Shown here piece after piece: positions 11,954 through 24,125 of a stretch of 64,000 nucleotides of DNA. Both the position numbers and the translations under genes were made by a program. The notes beneath the pieces were generated by a model that saw only the letters and a list, made by a program, of their open reading frames with translations, was not told the DNA's origin and did no database searches. How positions within the stretch are numbered: the stretch's first letter is position 1; each line of letters begins with the position of its first letter. Origin of the DNA: Thalassia testudinum (lineage: Eukaryota; Streptophyta; Magnoliopsida; Alismatales; Hydrocharitaceae); assembly GCA_037157565.1 (NCBI GenBank), contig JAZHRO010000003.1, positions 44,095,001-44,159,000 of the forward strand, read 5' to 3'.

Positions 11954-13267
11954 ATCTTTTGCTATTCCCAAGCAAAACATTTTATACTGTATTTAGAAAT
12001 GATCTTAAGCTGAAGATTTTCTTCTAAGGTGACATAGGTGTGTTTATTTGTTGGATATTGTGAGAACCAATTGTAATGACGACTACCAGTACTTTAAGTC
12101 TTACATGACATAGACCATCTCTCGACTAACCTGGACTCTTGATATTTAAACCTTAAGTATGATTTCTAGGACTCAGAAGGTTTTTGCCGTACTCGAGAGC
12201 TTAAGAGATTATGGTTTGTGCATAGTGAAGGACTAAGACTGACCAGATGAACATTAAGACTCAAGCCAGGGTTTCACGAATCTTTAAGTGCAGGTTGGTC
12301 CCAGTTTTAGCTCATGTCTTCGAATTGACCCTTAAAAAGATGACGGGAAACTCAACTCCCATTTTATTATATTTATGGCTCAAAGAATATCTGGTAGAAA
12401 CAGGGTATTTGTAACTTGCCCTGAAAACTTTTGTAGGGAGAAGACTTTACAGACATTTGTGAGATATACTGACTTATTTGCACAGTTTTTTTTTTTTTTG
12501 AAACACGTGTCAATATATCTCTTACAACTTTATTTGGAGGAGCACATTTTTCTTTTGGTGGGAGAGTTCCTTTTTGGTGGAAAGAGTCTCTCCTAAACAC
12601 AAGACTAAAGCCTGGGATAAAAAGTCTACCTGCGCGCACAGGTAAGGACTCCACCTTCCCTAATGAACACTAGGGTTGGATCTTATGTTCACTTGGTCTT
12701 TCTTGATATGTGTAGTGTGAACCAAGATTACTTAGGCTCTCGAGTAGAAGCAAACCAACGGATCTTGTACTGGTGTCTCAGGTACAAGAATATGTCCTTA
12801 GTTAGGAGAGATTATGATCTGTCTTATTAATGCTCAAGTGAATTAAGCCGATCCTGAGTGAATCAAGCTTCTGTGGCTTGGAAAGTCTTCAAAACAGTGA
12901 TTGAATATCCATAAACACTTATTGTATTTTTGTTTCAGCCTTCAAATCATTACTAAACACCATTTTTTTTTTTTGGCTATGTACATAGATGGATGGAAGC
13001 TGCATGATACCATATAATACTCGGATCCTATGGATGCCTATCCACCCCCCCATGCCAAACGATGCTATGTCCTCATATGCATGCAGGGTAGGGTAGAGGA
13101 AGGACCAAAGATCGGGTAACGAGAGCTGAGGTGCAGGGGGGGTAGGGTGGGTGGATGGTGGGTGGTGAAGTGAAAAGTGAAATTGAACGTGACAGTGGCA
13201 AAGTGTTGTTGGGGTGCCTCCCAACGAGCGCTGAATTTAACGTCCCCAGCTGGACTCAGAATGAGGC
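11954..13267 (-). other. Element B non-coding spacer between integrase end and 3' polypurine tract
   Basis: No env-like or other protein is seen. A second polypurine-like motif lies at 13,043-13,056. A GGGGTGCCTCCCAACGAGCGC-like block near 13,210 matches the same place after the integrase in element A (18,372-18,400). The rest is AT-rich with T runs. Confidence 0.7.
13043..13056 (-). promoter_or_regulatory. Second, internal polypurine-like motif of element B
   Basis: Minus-strand TTGGCATGGGGGG resembles the true polypurine tract 1.1 kb away, including the GGCATGGGGG core. Element A and element H have the same duplicate motif in the same place. A role as an extra plus-strand primer is a hypothesis. 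Confidence 0.45.
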
Positions 13268-14046
13268 ACAACATTAGTTACCCTCCAGCAGGGCAACAGT
13301 TTCTCCAATGGGGGCAGGTTCATGAGTAAGATAAGGTTTTAAACGGCCCGTAAATTTATGCCCAGATTTGGGATCTTCAATTTCAACGGCCCCATTGGGA
13401 AATGGTCTCGAGACTAGGAAAGGACCAGTCCATTTGGACTTCAATTTCCTAGGAAAGAATTTGAGCCTGGCATTGTAGAGACAAACTTGCTGAGATGGCT
13501 CAAATTCCTTCCACCGAATAAGGCTGTCGTGAAAAGCCTTAGTACGTTGCTTGAAAGTTAAGGCAGAATCATAGGCTTCACAACGGAGCTCTTCCAGCTC
13601 TTGGAGTTGGAGTTTCCTTTCTCAACCATACAGGTCTCGGTTGAGGTTACATTGGCGAACCGCCCAATAAGCGCAGTGCTCCAGCTCCACGGGCAAATGA
13701 CAAGGCTTCCCGTAAATGATTCTATAAGGAGACATACTAAGGGGAGCCTTAAAGGCGGTCCGATACACCCAAAGTGCATCAATTAGCTTGTCGGACCAAT
13801 CCTTACGGTCAGGCCAAACCGTTTTCTGGAGAATTTGCTTGATTTGTCGATTCGACACCTCTGCCTGGCCATTCGTCTGAGGATGATACGGAGATGTGAT
13901 ACAATGGTGGACTCCATATTTCCTCAGAAGTGCCCGAAAAGACGCATGGGTAAAGTGGCTTCCTCCATCCGAGATAATGGCTTGAGGGATCCCAAAGCAC
14001 GCAAAAATGTGGTCTTTAACAAATCTAGTTGATATGACATGGTCAG
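13268..14046 (-). pseudogene. Element B integrase, catalytic core to C-terminus
   Basis: Minus-strand code starts at the element A insertion point with ISDGG.HF, then [17 protein letters not shown], covering the second D and the E of the DD35E triad. It continues with [21 protein letters not shown] and the C-terminal KLKSKW.GPFLV block. A stop breaks the frame after CNLNRDLYG near 13,622. The first half of the same integrase is at 26,185-26,508, across element A. GTCAG at 14,042-14,046 is the target site of A. The product would be inactive. Confidence 0.9.
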
Positions 14047-16845
14047 TGAAACGTCAGTTTTGTATTTGTTATAACGTTGTAGTAAGGCCGGTTATTGCCA
14101 ACATTTCAAATATAAAATTTTTTTTACTCGGAAAATGAAAGAGTTCCCGAGGTCGAACTCAGGGAGCAAGTCGTATTCTAGAGATATACATGTTTCTTTT
14201 ACAAAATAAAGAGAGAGGGAAAGGATTTGTTGTGATGTTCTTCTTTCTTTCTCTTTCTTCAGATCTCCTTCTTCTTCTTCCTTGGTTTCTGCTACGGTGA
14301 TAATCTTCTTCTGCAATGGTGATGCTCTTCTTCTTCTTCCTGCTGTTCCTGCGTTGGTGATGTTTTTCTTTCTTCAGAGCTCCTTGTTCTTCTTCTTCTT
14401 TGGTTTTCTGCCTTGATCTCTCTTCTTCTTCTTCTGCAATCGTGGTGACCCTTTCTCTTTCCCCTTTTTTTTTTATGGCTGCAGAGCTTCTGCCTTCAGC
14501 TACTAGGTCTTCCTTCCTTCTTCTTCTGCTTCGGCCGTTGCTCTTCCTTCTTCTTCAGCCTGCCTTCTTTCCTGCTCTGGCTGCTGATTTTCCGTCGTCT
14601 GACCCGGTGCTTCGACGACTTAACTGAGCATTTGCTACAGTGCAGCTCCTTCTTCTTCGCCTGCACACTTCTTTTGCCTGCACACTTCAGAGTTTTTTTT
14701 TGTCAAGAGGCAAAACCTACTCTACCCCCCTCCCCCGCGTCTCTCTTTCTCTCTGAAATCACTCTTCGGAAGCTCTCCCAGAGCTACTACCGGGTAATCG
14801 AGTTCGGGTCAGGCCCGGGTCCAGGCCCACCGGCGTGCGTGGTGGGCGAGGAGTGCAGGTCAGTCGGGTCGGGTCAGGTCCGCGAGGCGTGAGCGCGGAC
14901 GAGACCGGGTAACCGGGCGGGTGAAGGGGACCTCACCCCGTGGTCAGGAGGCAAACAGCATAAGGCACTTTTTGCCTTTATGCGTCCGCGCGCCTCCGCG
15001 AAGTTCCGAGGTGGGACTAAATGTCCCACCCCAATTGAGCGCCCGTCGCGGAGGGAGCAGTGGGCGATCGTGTCTTCACGCGCGGCTTTCGCCCCGTCTG
15101 CGAGCCTGGGACGTTTCGCGGAGACTCCCTGCGCAACCTGGGAGTCGAACCTGGGCGAAGGCGTGCCTGCACCTGCAGGTGAAGGAGCTCTGCCTGCTCA
15201 GTAATGGCGACGGCGCGCGAGTCACCTGGTCACAGAAGAACGGCCTCTCGGCCAAATCAGACAGGCGGGGGACCTTCGCCGTGGCACGGCGAAGGTGGTC
15301 AGGGGGTCTGCAGGGGGCGAGATGGAGCCAACAGGTTGTCCTAGGTCAAACTGTGAGCGAAGAAGTGGGTGTGTTCGGTGGATCTGCAGAGGGCGTTTGG
15401 TGGGAAGTGGAGGGGCGGAAGAGGATCAGGGTGAGGAGGCGGAGGTTCTGCGGTGGTCGGCGAGCCGTGTGGGTCGCTGAGGTGATGGGCGCGGCTCGCC
15501 GGAGGGTGGTCGGAGGCGGAGAGGATGAGGGTGAACAGGAGCGGTCGAGGGTTTAATTGACTAAATTGAAAGCGGGGAAAGAAAGAGGAGAAGAAGGGGA
15601 GTAGTTCTAACTTAACTGCAGGGACGAAGGGGGAGGAACAGGGCGACAGTCGTATCGACTGTCGCCGGAGAAGACGATGCTCAGGGAGAGGGGCGGCGGC
15701 GAGCAGAGAGCCGGAGAGGCGCCAGCTGGGTGCGGCGTGGCGCGGGAAGAGCAGGGGAGGAAGTCTCTGCTGCTGGTATTGCGGCAGAGCGAAGAGGTGG
15801 AGGGGGAGGAAGTCGCCGGAGCTGGTGAGCGTCTGCCGGAGGAAGAAGAGAAGAAAGCTGGGGGTTTTCTCCGTCAGATCCAGGCTGCCCTGGTCGGTGG
15901 AGCAGCGGGGGGTATTTATAGGGATGAAACAGGGAGGAAGGCGGAGGGAGACGACGTGTCTCCCTCGCCGGAGAATGGTCGGAATACGAACCCATACCGT
16001 CCGTGCATTCGCACGGCCGGTATGGTGGGCTACAATGACCAGGGGGGTGCCCCTGCGACGGCTGACGACGCAGGGCACCCCCGGTATACTTGCCAGGTCC
16101 CCCACCTCACCCTGCGCGGCGCCATGCTCCGCGCAAGGTCGCCGGAGCATGGTGCTGGCAGGGTTATGCAGGAGGGACCTGATTGCAAAGAACGAAGGAG
16201 AGTTAGGGGCCAAAATGCGAGGGTTTAAAAGTTGAGGGCCAAAGAGTAAATATATGAGGACCAAAGTGTAAAGTCGGTCAAGGAGGTTTCTTCTTAGGCT
16301 CAAGTTTTTATACATGACTAATTAGGACCTAAGGAATCTGATGGTGAATTTCATTTTCATATTAAACCTTGTTTGACCGGTCAATTTGCGTAAAGACCCA
16401 AATTAAGTTATTAATTGGGCATGGTTCTCAATGTAGGTCAAAATGGGTTCTAAAGGCCAAATTGAAGGTTCTAAACCCTAGAGATTATTTTTCTATGAAT
16501 TTTAGAGGGTTTATTCTATTTTTACTTTGCCCCGAACCTTGTGAATTGAAGCGGGTTGTTTTAGGGTTACAGGTTATCATTTGGTTCCTTGGAAGTGCTG
16601 TAGCCCTTGCTAGATCATCTCATCCCACTTTTATTCTTATTAAGCTGTTTTGACCTGTGTTTGGGCCCTGAATTACCCTGTATGCAGATTATACTGGTAA
16701 AATTGCACTTTTACCCCTTATGACTGGTTTTCTTCTCAAACTCAGAATTCTCTGAGTTAAGCCTTTCCTTGAGATATGTAGGAGCTTTTATCCTTTGTAT
16801 TGGGTCAAAATGAGCTAGTTATGGCTCATGATGAGGTTCTCATCA
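14047..16845 (-). repeat. 3' LTR of element A (full length)
   Basis: This 2,799-bp LTR runs on the plus strand from TGAAACGTCAG to GAGGTTCTCATCA. Near the U5 end are the motif GAGGTCGAACTCAGGGAG (about 14,150-14,166) and a long CTTCTT-rich tract; then follows a GC-rich block (14,790-16,160) and an AT-rich U3 part. Bases about 14,535-16,208 are missing from the 5' copy. The reading frames of up to 324 codons in the GC-rich block are on both strands and overlap freely, so they are not taken as genes. Confidence 0.95.
15913..15920 (-). promoter_or_regulatory. TATA box of element A LTR (present only in the 3' copy)
   Basis: Minus-strand TATAAATA in the context CCTATAAATACCCC is the clearest core promoter in this LTR. 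It lies inside the segment deleted from the 5' LTR. In the 3' LTR it would start transcripts leaving the element toward lower coordinates, into element B. Confidence 0.65.
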
Positions 16846-16858
16846 TACCCCCATGCCT
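16846..16858 (-). promoter_or_regulatory. 3' polypurine tract of element A
   Basis: Minus-strand AGGCATGGGGGTA directly precedes the 3' LTR. Just upstream, CTAGCAAAAGCTAG can form a small hairpin. Confidence 0.8.
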
Positions 16859-17301
16859 AGCTTTTGCTAGTCCCTTAGCAAAAACTTAAGGTTTCAACCC
16901 TTGTTCTAGACCATGAAGTTTTTAATGGTTTTAGATAAGTGCCTCTTTTTTTTTTTTTATTTGAGCATAGATTAGGTTAGAATGCTGACCATAGGCCTAA
17001 AAGGTACTCTAGTACCAATCAAGATCCAAATCTGTCTAGCCTTAGCCTCAGTCTTTTAGCAAAGGTTTTTAAGGCCCGCAAGAACTAACCTAAGGTTTAT
17101 TGGACTTCGTGGTTAAAGCACCCGTGCTTGAAATGATTTTAGCCCTGGCTCAGTTCGCAGTGCGTTTTGTAAGAGAGAGATAGAAAGTTTTTCTGTTTGG
17201 AGAGTTTTCTCTCTCTTTTTCTTTTTAGTTCTAGCCTAGGATTGGCATTTCAACACGGTCTGTATCAGATTCCTTGCTCCCATCATCAATCCTCAAGGGT
17301 T

Positions 17302-17460
17302 CCTGGCGATCGATGCTTCGAGATAGCACCGCCCATGGCAACCCCCGGAACCCTGGCTATTGAGATTTCGAGATAATCCCATCCATGGTATTCCGTGGCT
17401 GAATCCAGACCCTGGCAATTGACACTTCGAGATAATGCCATCCATGGAATCTGAACCAGC
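17302..17460. repeat. Three imperfect tandem copies, ~50-58 bp each
   Basis: Each copy has CCTGGC.AT, then CTTCGAGATA or TTTCGAGATA, then CCATGG. Copies start near 17,302, 17,351 and 17,410. Tandem repeats in this 3' region are known from related plant Ty3/gypsy elements. Confidence 0.75.
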
Positions 17461-18148
17461 AGAGTGCTTACATGCCCCCCGTAGGATATGTAAATATCCT
17501 AAGAGACAAGCACCGAGGAGATGATATTTTGTTACGCATCTTCGAGGGGATTTCCCGCCTCTCCGCGCTGGGAACTCGTCCAAATCAACTTGTGTTGATC
17601 GGCCGTTCCTATTCTAGGTGTTTTTTTTTTCAGATTTTTGCGACGCTTCTGCGTGATTCTGATTTTTACGCTTACTGAACCAGGCTGTGTGTGAGATTAG
17701 GGTGCTTAGGTTACTGAGTCCCGTAAACCAAAAATTAGTTAACGAGGCCGAATACTTCCTAAGCCTTAGACCTAATACTTCAGCTTTTCATTTTCCTCAA
17801 CCTCTTGAGGAGTGTCCAGATCTTAATGGGTACTAAGAGTCTATTCAAGAATGCCTAAGGTTTGCATTCTTACTAATCTCATTGTGCACTTTTCAGTTAT
17901 TTTCTTGAATGAGGTCTAGAACTTAGGTTAATTCCTTAGTTCCTTACTAATGACTATCACTTTTTCTCATAATTTTGTGCTCCTTTTTCATTTTGTTTCT
18001 TTTCTCCTTCACAAAATTTTCCTTCTCCTCTTCTCCTCTTATTCTTTTTCGAAGAATTTTTTTTTTTTTTTTTAATTTTTATGGTATTTTTTTGGCATAT
18101 GTGAATTTTTTGTTTGAAACCTTTTCTTACACGTTTTTGCACTTTCCT

Positions 18149-18162
18149 ACCCCCCCATGCCT
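18149..18162 (-). promoter_or_regulatory. Second, internal polypurine-like motif of element A
   Basis: Minus-strand AGGCATGGGGGGGTA is nearly the same as the true tract at 16,846-16,858. The adjoining bases (GCAAATCTTAGGC against GCAAAAGCTAGGC) are also alike, as if the region had been duplicated. Confidence 0.5.
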
Positions 18163-18425
18163 AAGATTTGCAATGTCCTCATTGTAACCTAGGGGGTCTT
18201 AGTTCATTCCTTAAGACAGAAATTTGGATGAGTGAATGGGTCGGGTTGAATTTTTGCGGACGATTTCAAATCCCAGATGCAAACATCTGAGTTGGGGTCG
18301 GCTGTCTACAAGGGTGAACTTCGAGTGCTGAAAGGTGTCAGAACAAGTTTCAGGTTTTCAAAGAGAATGACGGGCTGCCTCCCGTTAAGCGCTGAGTTTT
18401 ACGCCATCGGCTGGGCGCAATAAGC

Positions 18426-21400
18426 TCAAGGGGAAAGGAGGATATAAGATGCCTCAGCCAAATCAGTAGAAGTTACATCAATGAACGGCTTGAGTCTTTG
18501 ACCATTCACGATGAAAGGTTCAGAATCGTGGCTGAGTGGACTGATTTCGATTGCTCCATTTCCAAAAACCTGTCGGACCAAATATGGTCCGACCCACTTA
18601 GATCTCAGTTTTCCTGGGAAGAGTTTGAGTCGGGCATCAAAGAGTAGGACCTTTTGACCAGGATGAAAGATCTTTCTTGAGATGTGTTTGTCGTGGAAGG
18701 CTTTAACCCGCTCCTTGTAGATTTGCGAGTTCTCGTACGCGTCTATGCGCAATTCATCGATCTCGCTGATTTGGAGTTTTCTGCGGGTCCCAGCCTTAGA
18801 AAGATCTAGATTACAGTTCCGTACTGCCCAATAGGCTTTGTGCTCCAATTCGACGGGAAGGTGGCATGCCTTTCCGTACACCAGTCTAAAGGGAGACATG
18901 CCTAATTGGGTCTTGTGGGCGGTCCTATAGGCCCACAATGCTTCCGGAAGTCGGGACGACCAGTCCTTCCTGTCAGGTCGAACAGTGACTTGCAGGATTT
19001 TCTTGATCTCCCGATTAGACAGCTCAGCTAGACCATTAGTTTGGGGGTGGTAAGGAGTAGAGATTCGGTGAGACACCCCGTATTTGGTCATCAGTGACCT
19101 AAACTGAGCATTTGTGAAATGGGTTCCCCCATCAGAGATTATTGCACGAGGAATCCCGAACCTTGAGAAAATGTGTTGATGAATGAATTTGAGAACGATT
19201 TTGTGATCACAGGTTCGGGTCGGTATGGCTTCGATCCATTTGGACACGTAGTCCACAGCCAACAGAATGTATTCGAAACCATCCGAAACAGGAAAGGGGC
19301 CCATAAAATCAATCCCCCAAACATCAAAGATTTCGCATACTAGAATCGGTTGCATAGGCATCATGTCGCGATGGCTCATGTTGCCCAAAGTCTGGCAACG
19401 ACTGCATGCCTTGCAATGACTGTATGCGTCTTTGAACAGTGTGGGCCAGTAAAAGCCGCACTGGAGGACTTTTGATGCGGTTTTATGCCCGGCAAAATGG
19501 CCACCGCATGCCTGGTCATGGCAGAAAGAGAGGATATTGTTGACTTCCCCTTCCGGGACACATCTCCGGATGATCTGATCGGCACCTATGCGGAAGAGGT
19601 ACGGGTCTTCCCAAATGTAATACTTGGCATCGGAGCGTAATTTGTCTTTCTTGGCCTTCGGCCAATCGGACGGGGTCTGATGAGATGCCAAGTAATTTAC
19701 AATATTAGCAAACCATGGAAGGCTAGTACCAATAGTCAGCAGGTGCTCATCGGGAAAATGCTCAGTGATGGGTCCGGAAGGGTCTATCATTTCAGAAGGA
19801 AGACGGGACAAGTGATCAGCTACCACGTTTTGTTTTCCCGCTTTATCGCGAATCTCGAGGTCAAATTCTTGCAACAGCAAGATCCATCGGATCAATCGAG
19901 GTTTCACGTCCTTCTTTGCAAGGAGATGCCTCACAGCCGTGTGATCCGAGTATATGATGACATGGGAACCCAGAAGGTATGATCTGAACTTCTCTAGGGC
20001 AAATACTACAGCTAGCAGCTCTTTCTCAGTAACTGTATAGTTACGCTGAGCCTCATCGAGTGTTTTGCTGGCGTAGTAAATGACCACAGGTTTCTTGTCA
20101 TTTTTCTGCCCCAAAACCGCTCCTACAGCGAAGTCGGATGCATCACACATGATCTCAAAGGGTTGAGACCAATCAGGGGACTGTAGGATCGGGGCTTGGG
20201 TGACTCGGTCATGCAGGATTTCAAATGCTTGAGTGCATTCCTTGGAGATTTCGAAGGGAACATCCTTGGAGAGAAGAGTGGTCAGGGGGCGTGCGATTTT
20301 TGAAAAATCAGGGATAAATCGTCGATAAAAACCGACATGCCCTAAAAAGGATCGGATGTCCCTGATCGAGCTAGGCATAGGAAGGTGAGAAATCAGATTA
20401 ACCTTAGCTCGATCCACTTGGATACCTTTCTCCGAAATTGAGTGTCCCAGGACAATTCCCTCAGGCACCATGAAATGGCTCTTTTCCCAGGAAAGAACCA
20501 AATTCACGTCGATGCACCGCCTGAGTATCTGGACCAAGTGTTGGGGGCAATCGTCGAATGATGCTCTGAAAATTGAAAAGTCATCCATGAAGACTTCCAG
20601 ATAATCACCTACCATATCTGAGAATATGGCAAGCATGCATCGCTGAAAAGTAGCGGGTGCATTGCAAAGACCGAAAGGCATCCTTCGGAAAGCGTATGTT
20701 CCGAAGGGGCAGGTGAATGTGGTCTTTTCTTGGTCCTCAGGATGGATTGCCACCTGGTTATAACCGGAGTACCCGTCAAGAAAGCAGAAGAACCTATTTC
20801 CCGCTAGTTTTTCGAGAATTTGATCAATGAAGGGTAGTGGGAAATGATCCTTCTTCGTGGAGGAATTGAGTCGACGGTAATCTATACAGACTCTCCACGA
20901 GTTGGCTAATCGGGTAGGAATGATTTCTCCGGTCTCAGTCGTTATAGTGGTGAGTCCTGCCTTCTTAGGCACGACCTGAATTGGGCTCACCCAACGACTA
21001 TCGGAGATCGGGTAGATGATCCCGGCATCTAACCACTTGATGATCTCCTTTTTCACGACCTCCTGCAGATTGGGGTTTAAGCGTCTCTGCATTTCACGAG
21101 AAGGTCGTGTGCCCTCTTCTGAATAGATATGATGAGTACAATAAGAGGGACTTATTCCAGTCAAATCATCGAGGGTCCATCCGATGGCTCTGCGATGTTG
21201 CTGGAGGACAACAATCAGACGGGATTCCTGTTCAGGACTGAGGTTGGAATTGATGATCACAGGAAGTGTCTGATTAGAACCCAAAAAGATGTATTTCAAA
21301 TGAGCAGGAAGGGGTTTCAGTTCGAGGATGGGGTTTTCAGCAGCAGCGGGTGGTTCAGTATAGATGTGAGGTTCAAGGGTGGGAGTTACTGGGTTGTTCA

Positions 21401-24125
21401 CATCTGGATTTGACTCCTCTGTTTGCGGGTCAAGATCCTTCTGTGGTTGATGAGGAATACTCAAGTCATTCTGGAGGTGTGATTCATCAACCAAAGTCTT
21501 GATGTCACAAATTTGCTCGATGACGCCGCAATTAATTCCTTGTTGGGCCTTAAATATATCAATTTTCAGTGTTTGATCTCCAAACTTAAGCTCTATTTGG
21601 CCCTCCTCACAGCTGATGTTGGCTCTAGCAGTAGCCAAGAAAGGTCTCCCTAGAATGATTGGTGTATCCCTAGGGTTCTCAGGTGCATCCATGTCTAAGA
21701 CTATAAAGTCTACTGGAAAATAGAAATCCCGCACTCTCACGATAACATCCTCGAGAATCCCTTTTGGTGACTTTATAGATCGATCTGCTAATTGTAATGT
21801 CACCTCGGTTGGTTTCAGCTCAGATTCTTCCAGATGGTCAAGTAAGGATGTGGGTATCAGATTTATAGATGCACCTAAGTCTAACAATGCTCTATCAAAT
21901 TGGGTACCACCTATCTTACAGGAGATCAGGGGAGTTCCAGGATCTTTTGCCTTGGGTGGGAGTCTACTAAGGATTACAGAGCTGGCTTGCTCTGACAGAA
22001 CAATTGGGCTCCCTCCCTTGGTTCGCGGCTTACGCTGGGGTGTACATATATTCTTTAGAAATCGTGCGTAAGCTGGTACGTGGTGGATTGCATCCATCAA
22101 GGGGATGTTTATGTGGACCTGCTCAAAGAGCTTGACCAGGTCCTCCTCAGGGGCCACGGGTTTGGTGGTCTTCTTTCCCTTGGTCAGGGCCTCGGGGAAC
22201 GGGATCTTGGTTGGTTCCTCTAGGATAGGTCCAGGTTGTGGGTCTGGGACAGCGGTACCTTGGCTAACTATCCTAGGGTCATGGTTATCAGGCTGGGAGT
22301 GGTTTGGATAATGCGGGTCCTGAGTTGTCTTACCACTACGTGTTGTTACAGAATTTAATCCGGCCTGATTTTGGTTTGGGTTTGGTAGGAGGGGTGGCTG
22401 CTGCTGAAATCTCGCACTAGAAGTTGAGGCATCCATCTCGTCTGGAGATGGAGCAGTGGGGGCCTGATAAATCCATTGAGCGTGGCCTAAATTTGGATTC
22501 ATAACGCGCTTCTGGGTTGGCACGTTATTTGGGTTAGGAAGGGGTTGGGAAGGGAGTGTGCCTGGCTGGCGAGAATTTGCCAACTGGGCCAGTTGAGTTT
22601 TAACTTCAGTAAGCTCGTCCTTGTGCTGTTTTTGAATGGCCGCATTCGATTTTTGAATGTCAGCCAGAGTCTGAAGGATTAAGGACATTTGATCTTGATT
22701 TGGCCCTGATGGATAAGTAGGGTTGGGCCGAGGCTGAGGCGGCTGGTAGTGATGAGAGGGCTGTGGGCGGGACTGAAAAGGTGGTCTTTGGGTTTGGGGA
22801 TTTCCCGCCCACTGAAAATTGGGATGGTTTCGCCATCCAGGGTTGTAAGTGTTGGAGAATGGGTCGTTCTGGATGACGTTGAAGTCCTCGCAGGTCTGAG
22901 GAACCTCCTGAGAATCAGGGAAAGGAGGAATGGAGTTCCCCCGGCTGGTGAAGAAAGGATCGGATGATCTTCCAGTCCAAGAATCAGATGGGGATGGATA
23001 TGGATCCATCCCAGGGGAGGATCGGTGGAGGATGTTTTGCACAGTCTCCTGTGTGGAAGGAGGTTGTGCAAAGGAGTTACGCGCAGAAGTGGCTCGCTGC
23101 AAGTGCTGAGTCAGCTCATCCACCTTCTTTTCAATGATTGAGACCTTGTCCAATCGACTGGCCATTAATTCCAGGTCGACTGATGCGGACAGGTCCTGCG
23201 TCTCATGTGCTCCCTTAAGATTCGTCGCTGCGCGGGTATTCGTCCTGTCGAATAATCCCATGGAGTCATTGTTGATGGAGTTCTCGCACATGTTTTCGAG
23301 AATCTCCCACACGGTGTCTTCATGTTGACCCATGATGTTTCCTCCGCAGGTTGCATTGATGAAAAGGAGGATGTCCTCACGGAGTCCCTGGTAAAAAGAT
23401 TGGACTTGTTCCCATTTAGGAACTCCGTGATGGGGGCACTTCCTCATGAGATCCTGAAAACGATCCCATGCCTCATGGAGAGGTTCTCCTGATTGTTGAG
23501 TGAAGTGTGTAATCTGATGGCGCAAGGCGTTGGTCCGACCAACGGGAAAGAACTTTTTCAAGAACTCGGATTGAAGTTCTTCCCAAGTGTTGATCGGCCG
23601 GGTCTGAGTTTGATACCAATGGGCGGCCTTGTCCATAAGAGAAAAGGAGAACATCTTCATGAGAAGAATATCCCGATTTTGCGCATCTGATCCAAAAGTG
23701 TGGGCCAGATGCTTTAGCTGTTTGATGTGCTGGAAGGGATCTTCAGAATTAAGCCCATGGAATTTAGGTATAGCATGAATCATGTTGGGCTTTAGTTCGG
23801 AATCAGGTCCTCCAATCGGGATTCTGACTCGAGGCTCAATGGCCACCGCAGCAGGATTGTAGTGGTCCCGCATCATAGGACGCTGTGGTGGGTGCACGAA
23901 GTTTTGGAAGAGGTCATTGAGTCGCTGGAGCTGGTGTTCCAGATTATTTTCTTCCTCAACTGGCTGAGCCATGATGGGGGAAGAAGAAGAACTTGGTTCT
24001 GAATCAGAAGAGAGAATAATGTGAGGGTGTTGCTGCACAAATACGGGCGTCGAGGCTTGGCCTTGACGAGAGCGAATTTCTAATGGAGGTCTTAAGGGTG
24101 GTCTTAGAGACCTCCTTCCGTACAT
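18426..24125 (-). CDS. Element A gag-pol polyprotein (Athila type), intact, 1,899 aa
   Basis: One uninterrupted frame encodes all parts needed for reverse transcription and integration of the element. Gag core lies at residues ~110-265; a coiled, proline- and glutamine-rich stretch with [10 protein letters not shown] (428-437) follows, with no CCHC zinc knuckle seen. Protease has [13 protein letters not shown] (747-759), the DLGAS form usual in this lineage. RT (~1010-1190) has [10 protein letters not shown] with Asp1117 and FMDD at 1179-1182. RNase H has Asp1328, Glu1369 and Asp1394. Integrase has a zinc finger (His1536, His1543, Cys1574, Cys1577) and the DD35E triad Asp1606, Asp1665, Glu1701. 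No archaeal-type second RNase H precedes the integrase, which with the FPDEHLL linker argues for Athila rather than Tat. The start is the first Met of the frame. Key residues are all present, yet the 5' LTR lacks its promoter. Confidence 0.97.
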   Translation of the reverse strand: MYGRRSLRPPLRPPLEIRSRQGQASTPVFVQQHPHIILSSDSEPSSSSSPIMAQPVEEENNLEHQLQRLNDLFQNFVHPPQRPMMRDHYNPAAVAIEPRVRIPIGGPDSELKPNMIHAIPKFHGLNSEDPFQHIKQLKHLAHTFGSDAQNRDILLMKMFSFSLMDKAAHWYQTQTRPINTWEELQSEFLKKFFPVGRTNALRHQITHFTQQSGEPLHEAWDRFQDLMRKCPHHGVPKWEQVQSFYQGLREDILLFINATCGGNIMGQHEDTVWEILENMCENSINNDSMGLFDRTNTRAATNLKGAHETQDLSASVDLELMASRLDKVSIIEKKVDELTQHLQRATSARNSFAQPPSTQETVQNILHRSSPGMDPYPSPSDSWTGRSSDPFFTSRGNSIPPFPDSQEVPQTCEDFNVIQNDPFSNTYNPGWRNHPNFQWAGNPQTQRPPFQSRPQPSHHYQPPQPRPNPTYPSGPNQDQMSLILQTLADIQKSNAAIQKQHKDELTEVKTQLAQLANSRQPGTLPSQPLPNPNNVPTQKRVMNPNLGHAQWIYQAPTAPSPDEMDASTSSARFQQQPPLLPNPNQNQAGLNSVTTRSGKTTQDPHYPNHSQPDNHDPRIVSQGTAVPDPQPGPILEEPTKIPFPEALTKGKKTTKPVAPEEDLVKLFEQVHINIPLMDAIHHVPAYARFLKNICTPQRKPRTKGGSPIVLSEQASSVILSRLPPKAKDPGTPLISCKIGGTQFDRALLDLGASINLIPTSLLDHLEESELKPTEVTLQLADRSIKSPKGILEDVIVRVRDFYFPVDFIVLDMDAPENPRDTPIILGRPFLATARANISCEEGQIELKFGDQTLKIDIFKAQQGINCGVIEQICDIKTLVDESHLQNDLSIPHQPQKDLDPQTEESNPDVNNPVTPTLEPHIYTEPPAAAENPILELKPLPAHLKYIFLGSNQTLPVIINSNLSPEQESRLIVVLQQHRRAIGWTLDDLTGISPSYCTHHIYSEEGTRPSREMQRRLNPNLQEVVKKEIIKWLDAGIIYPISDSRWVSPIQVVPKKAGLTTITTETGEIIPTRLANSWRVCIDYRRLNSSTKKDHFPLPFIDQILEKLAGNRFFCFLDGYSGYNQVAIHPEDQEKTTFTCPFGTYAFRRMPFGLCNAPATFQRCMLAIFSDMVGDYLEVFMDDFSIFRASFDDCPQHLVQILRRCIDVNLVLSWEKSHFMVPEGIVLGHSISEKGIQVDRAKVNLISHLPMPSSIRDIRSFLGHVGFYRRFIPDFSKIARPLTTLLSKDVPFEISKECTQAFEILHDRVTQAPILQSPDWSQPFEIMCDASDFAVGAVLGQKNDKKPVVIYYASKTLDEAQRNYTVTEKELLAVVFALEKFRSYLLGSHVIIYSDHTAVRHLLAKKDVKPRLIRWILLLQEFDLEIRDKAGKQNVVADHLSRLPSEMIDPSGPITEHFPDEHLLTIGTSLPWFANIVNYLASHQTPSDWPKAKKDKLRSDAKYYIWEDPYLFRIGADQIIRRCVPEGEVNNILSFCHDQACGGHFAGHKTASKVLQCGFYWPTLFKDAYSHCKACSRCQTLGNMSHRDMMPMQPILVCEIFDVWGIDFMGPFPVSDGFEYILLAVDYVSKWIEAIPTRTCDHKIVLKFIHQHIFSRFGIPRAIISDGGTHFTNAQFRSLMTKYGVSHRISTPYHPQTNGLAELSNREIKKILQVTVRPDRKDWSSRLPEALWAYRTAHKTQLGMSPFRLVYGKACHLPVELEHKAYWAVRNCNLDLSKAGTRRKLQISEIDELRIDAYENSQIYKERVKAFHDKHISRKIFHPGQKVLLFDARLKLFPGKLRSKWVGPYLVRQVFGNGAIEISPLSHDSEPFIVNGQRLKPFIDVTSTDLAEASYILLSP

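Larger units (their letters stand above)
16859..18425 (-). other. Element A spacer between integrase stop and 3' polypurine tract
   Basis: This 1.57-kb stretch follows the polyprotein stop and has no env-like reading frame. It holds a three-copy tandem repeat (17,302-17,460), a second polypurine-like motif (18,149-18,162) and long T runs. The block GGCTGCCTCCCGTTAAGCGC just after the gene (18,370-18,400) is shared with element B. Confidence 0.75.

Noticed and set aside
15341..16315. 324-codon minus-strand frame and several plus-strand frames (14,921-16,235)
   Set aside because: They lie in the GC-rich part of the element A LTR, where stop codons are rare; no protein family is recognisable and frames are open on both strands at once.
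16369..16653. 94-codon plus-strand frame, repeated at 25,703-25,987
   Set aside because: The duplication is simply the LTR pair of element A; one residue differs and there is no domain.
17957..18187. Lys/Phe-rich frames on either strand
   Set aside because: They come from T-rich low-complexity DNA in the element A spacer.
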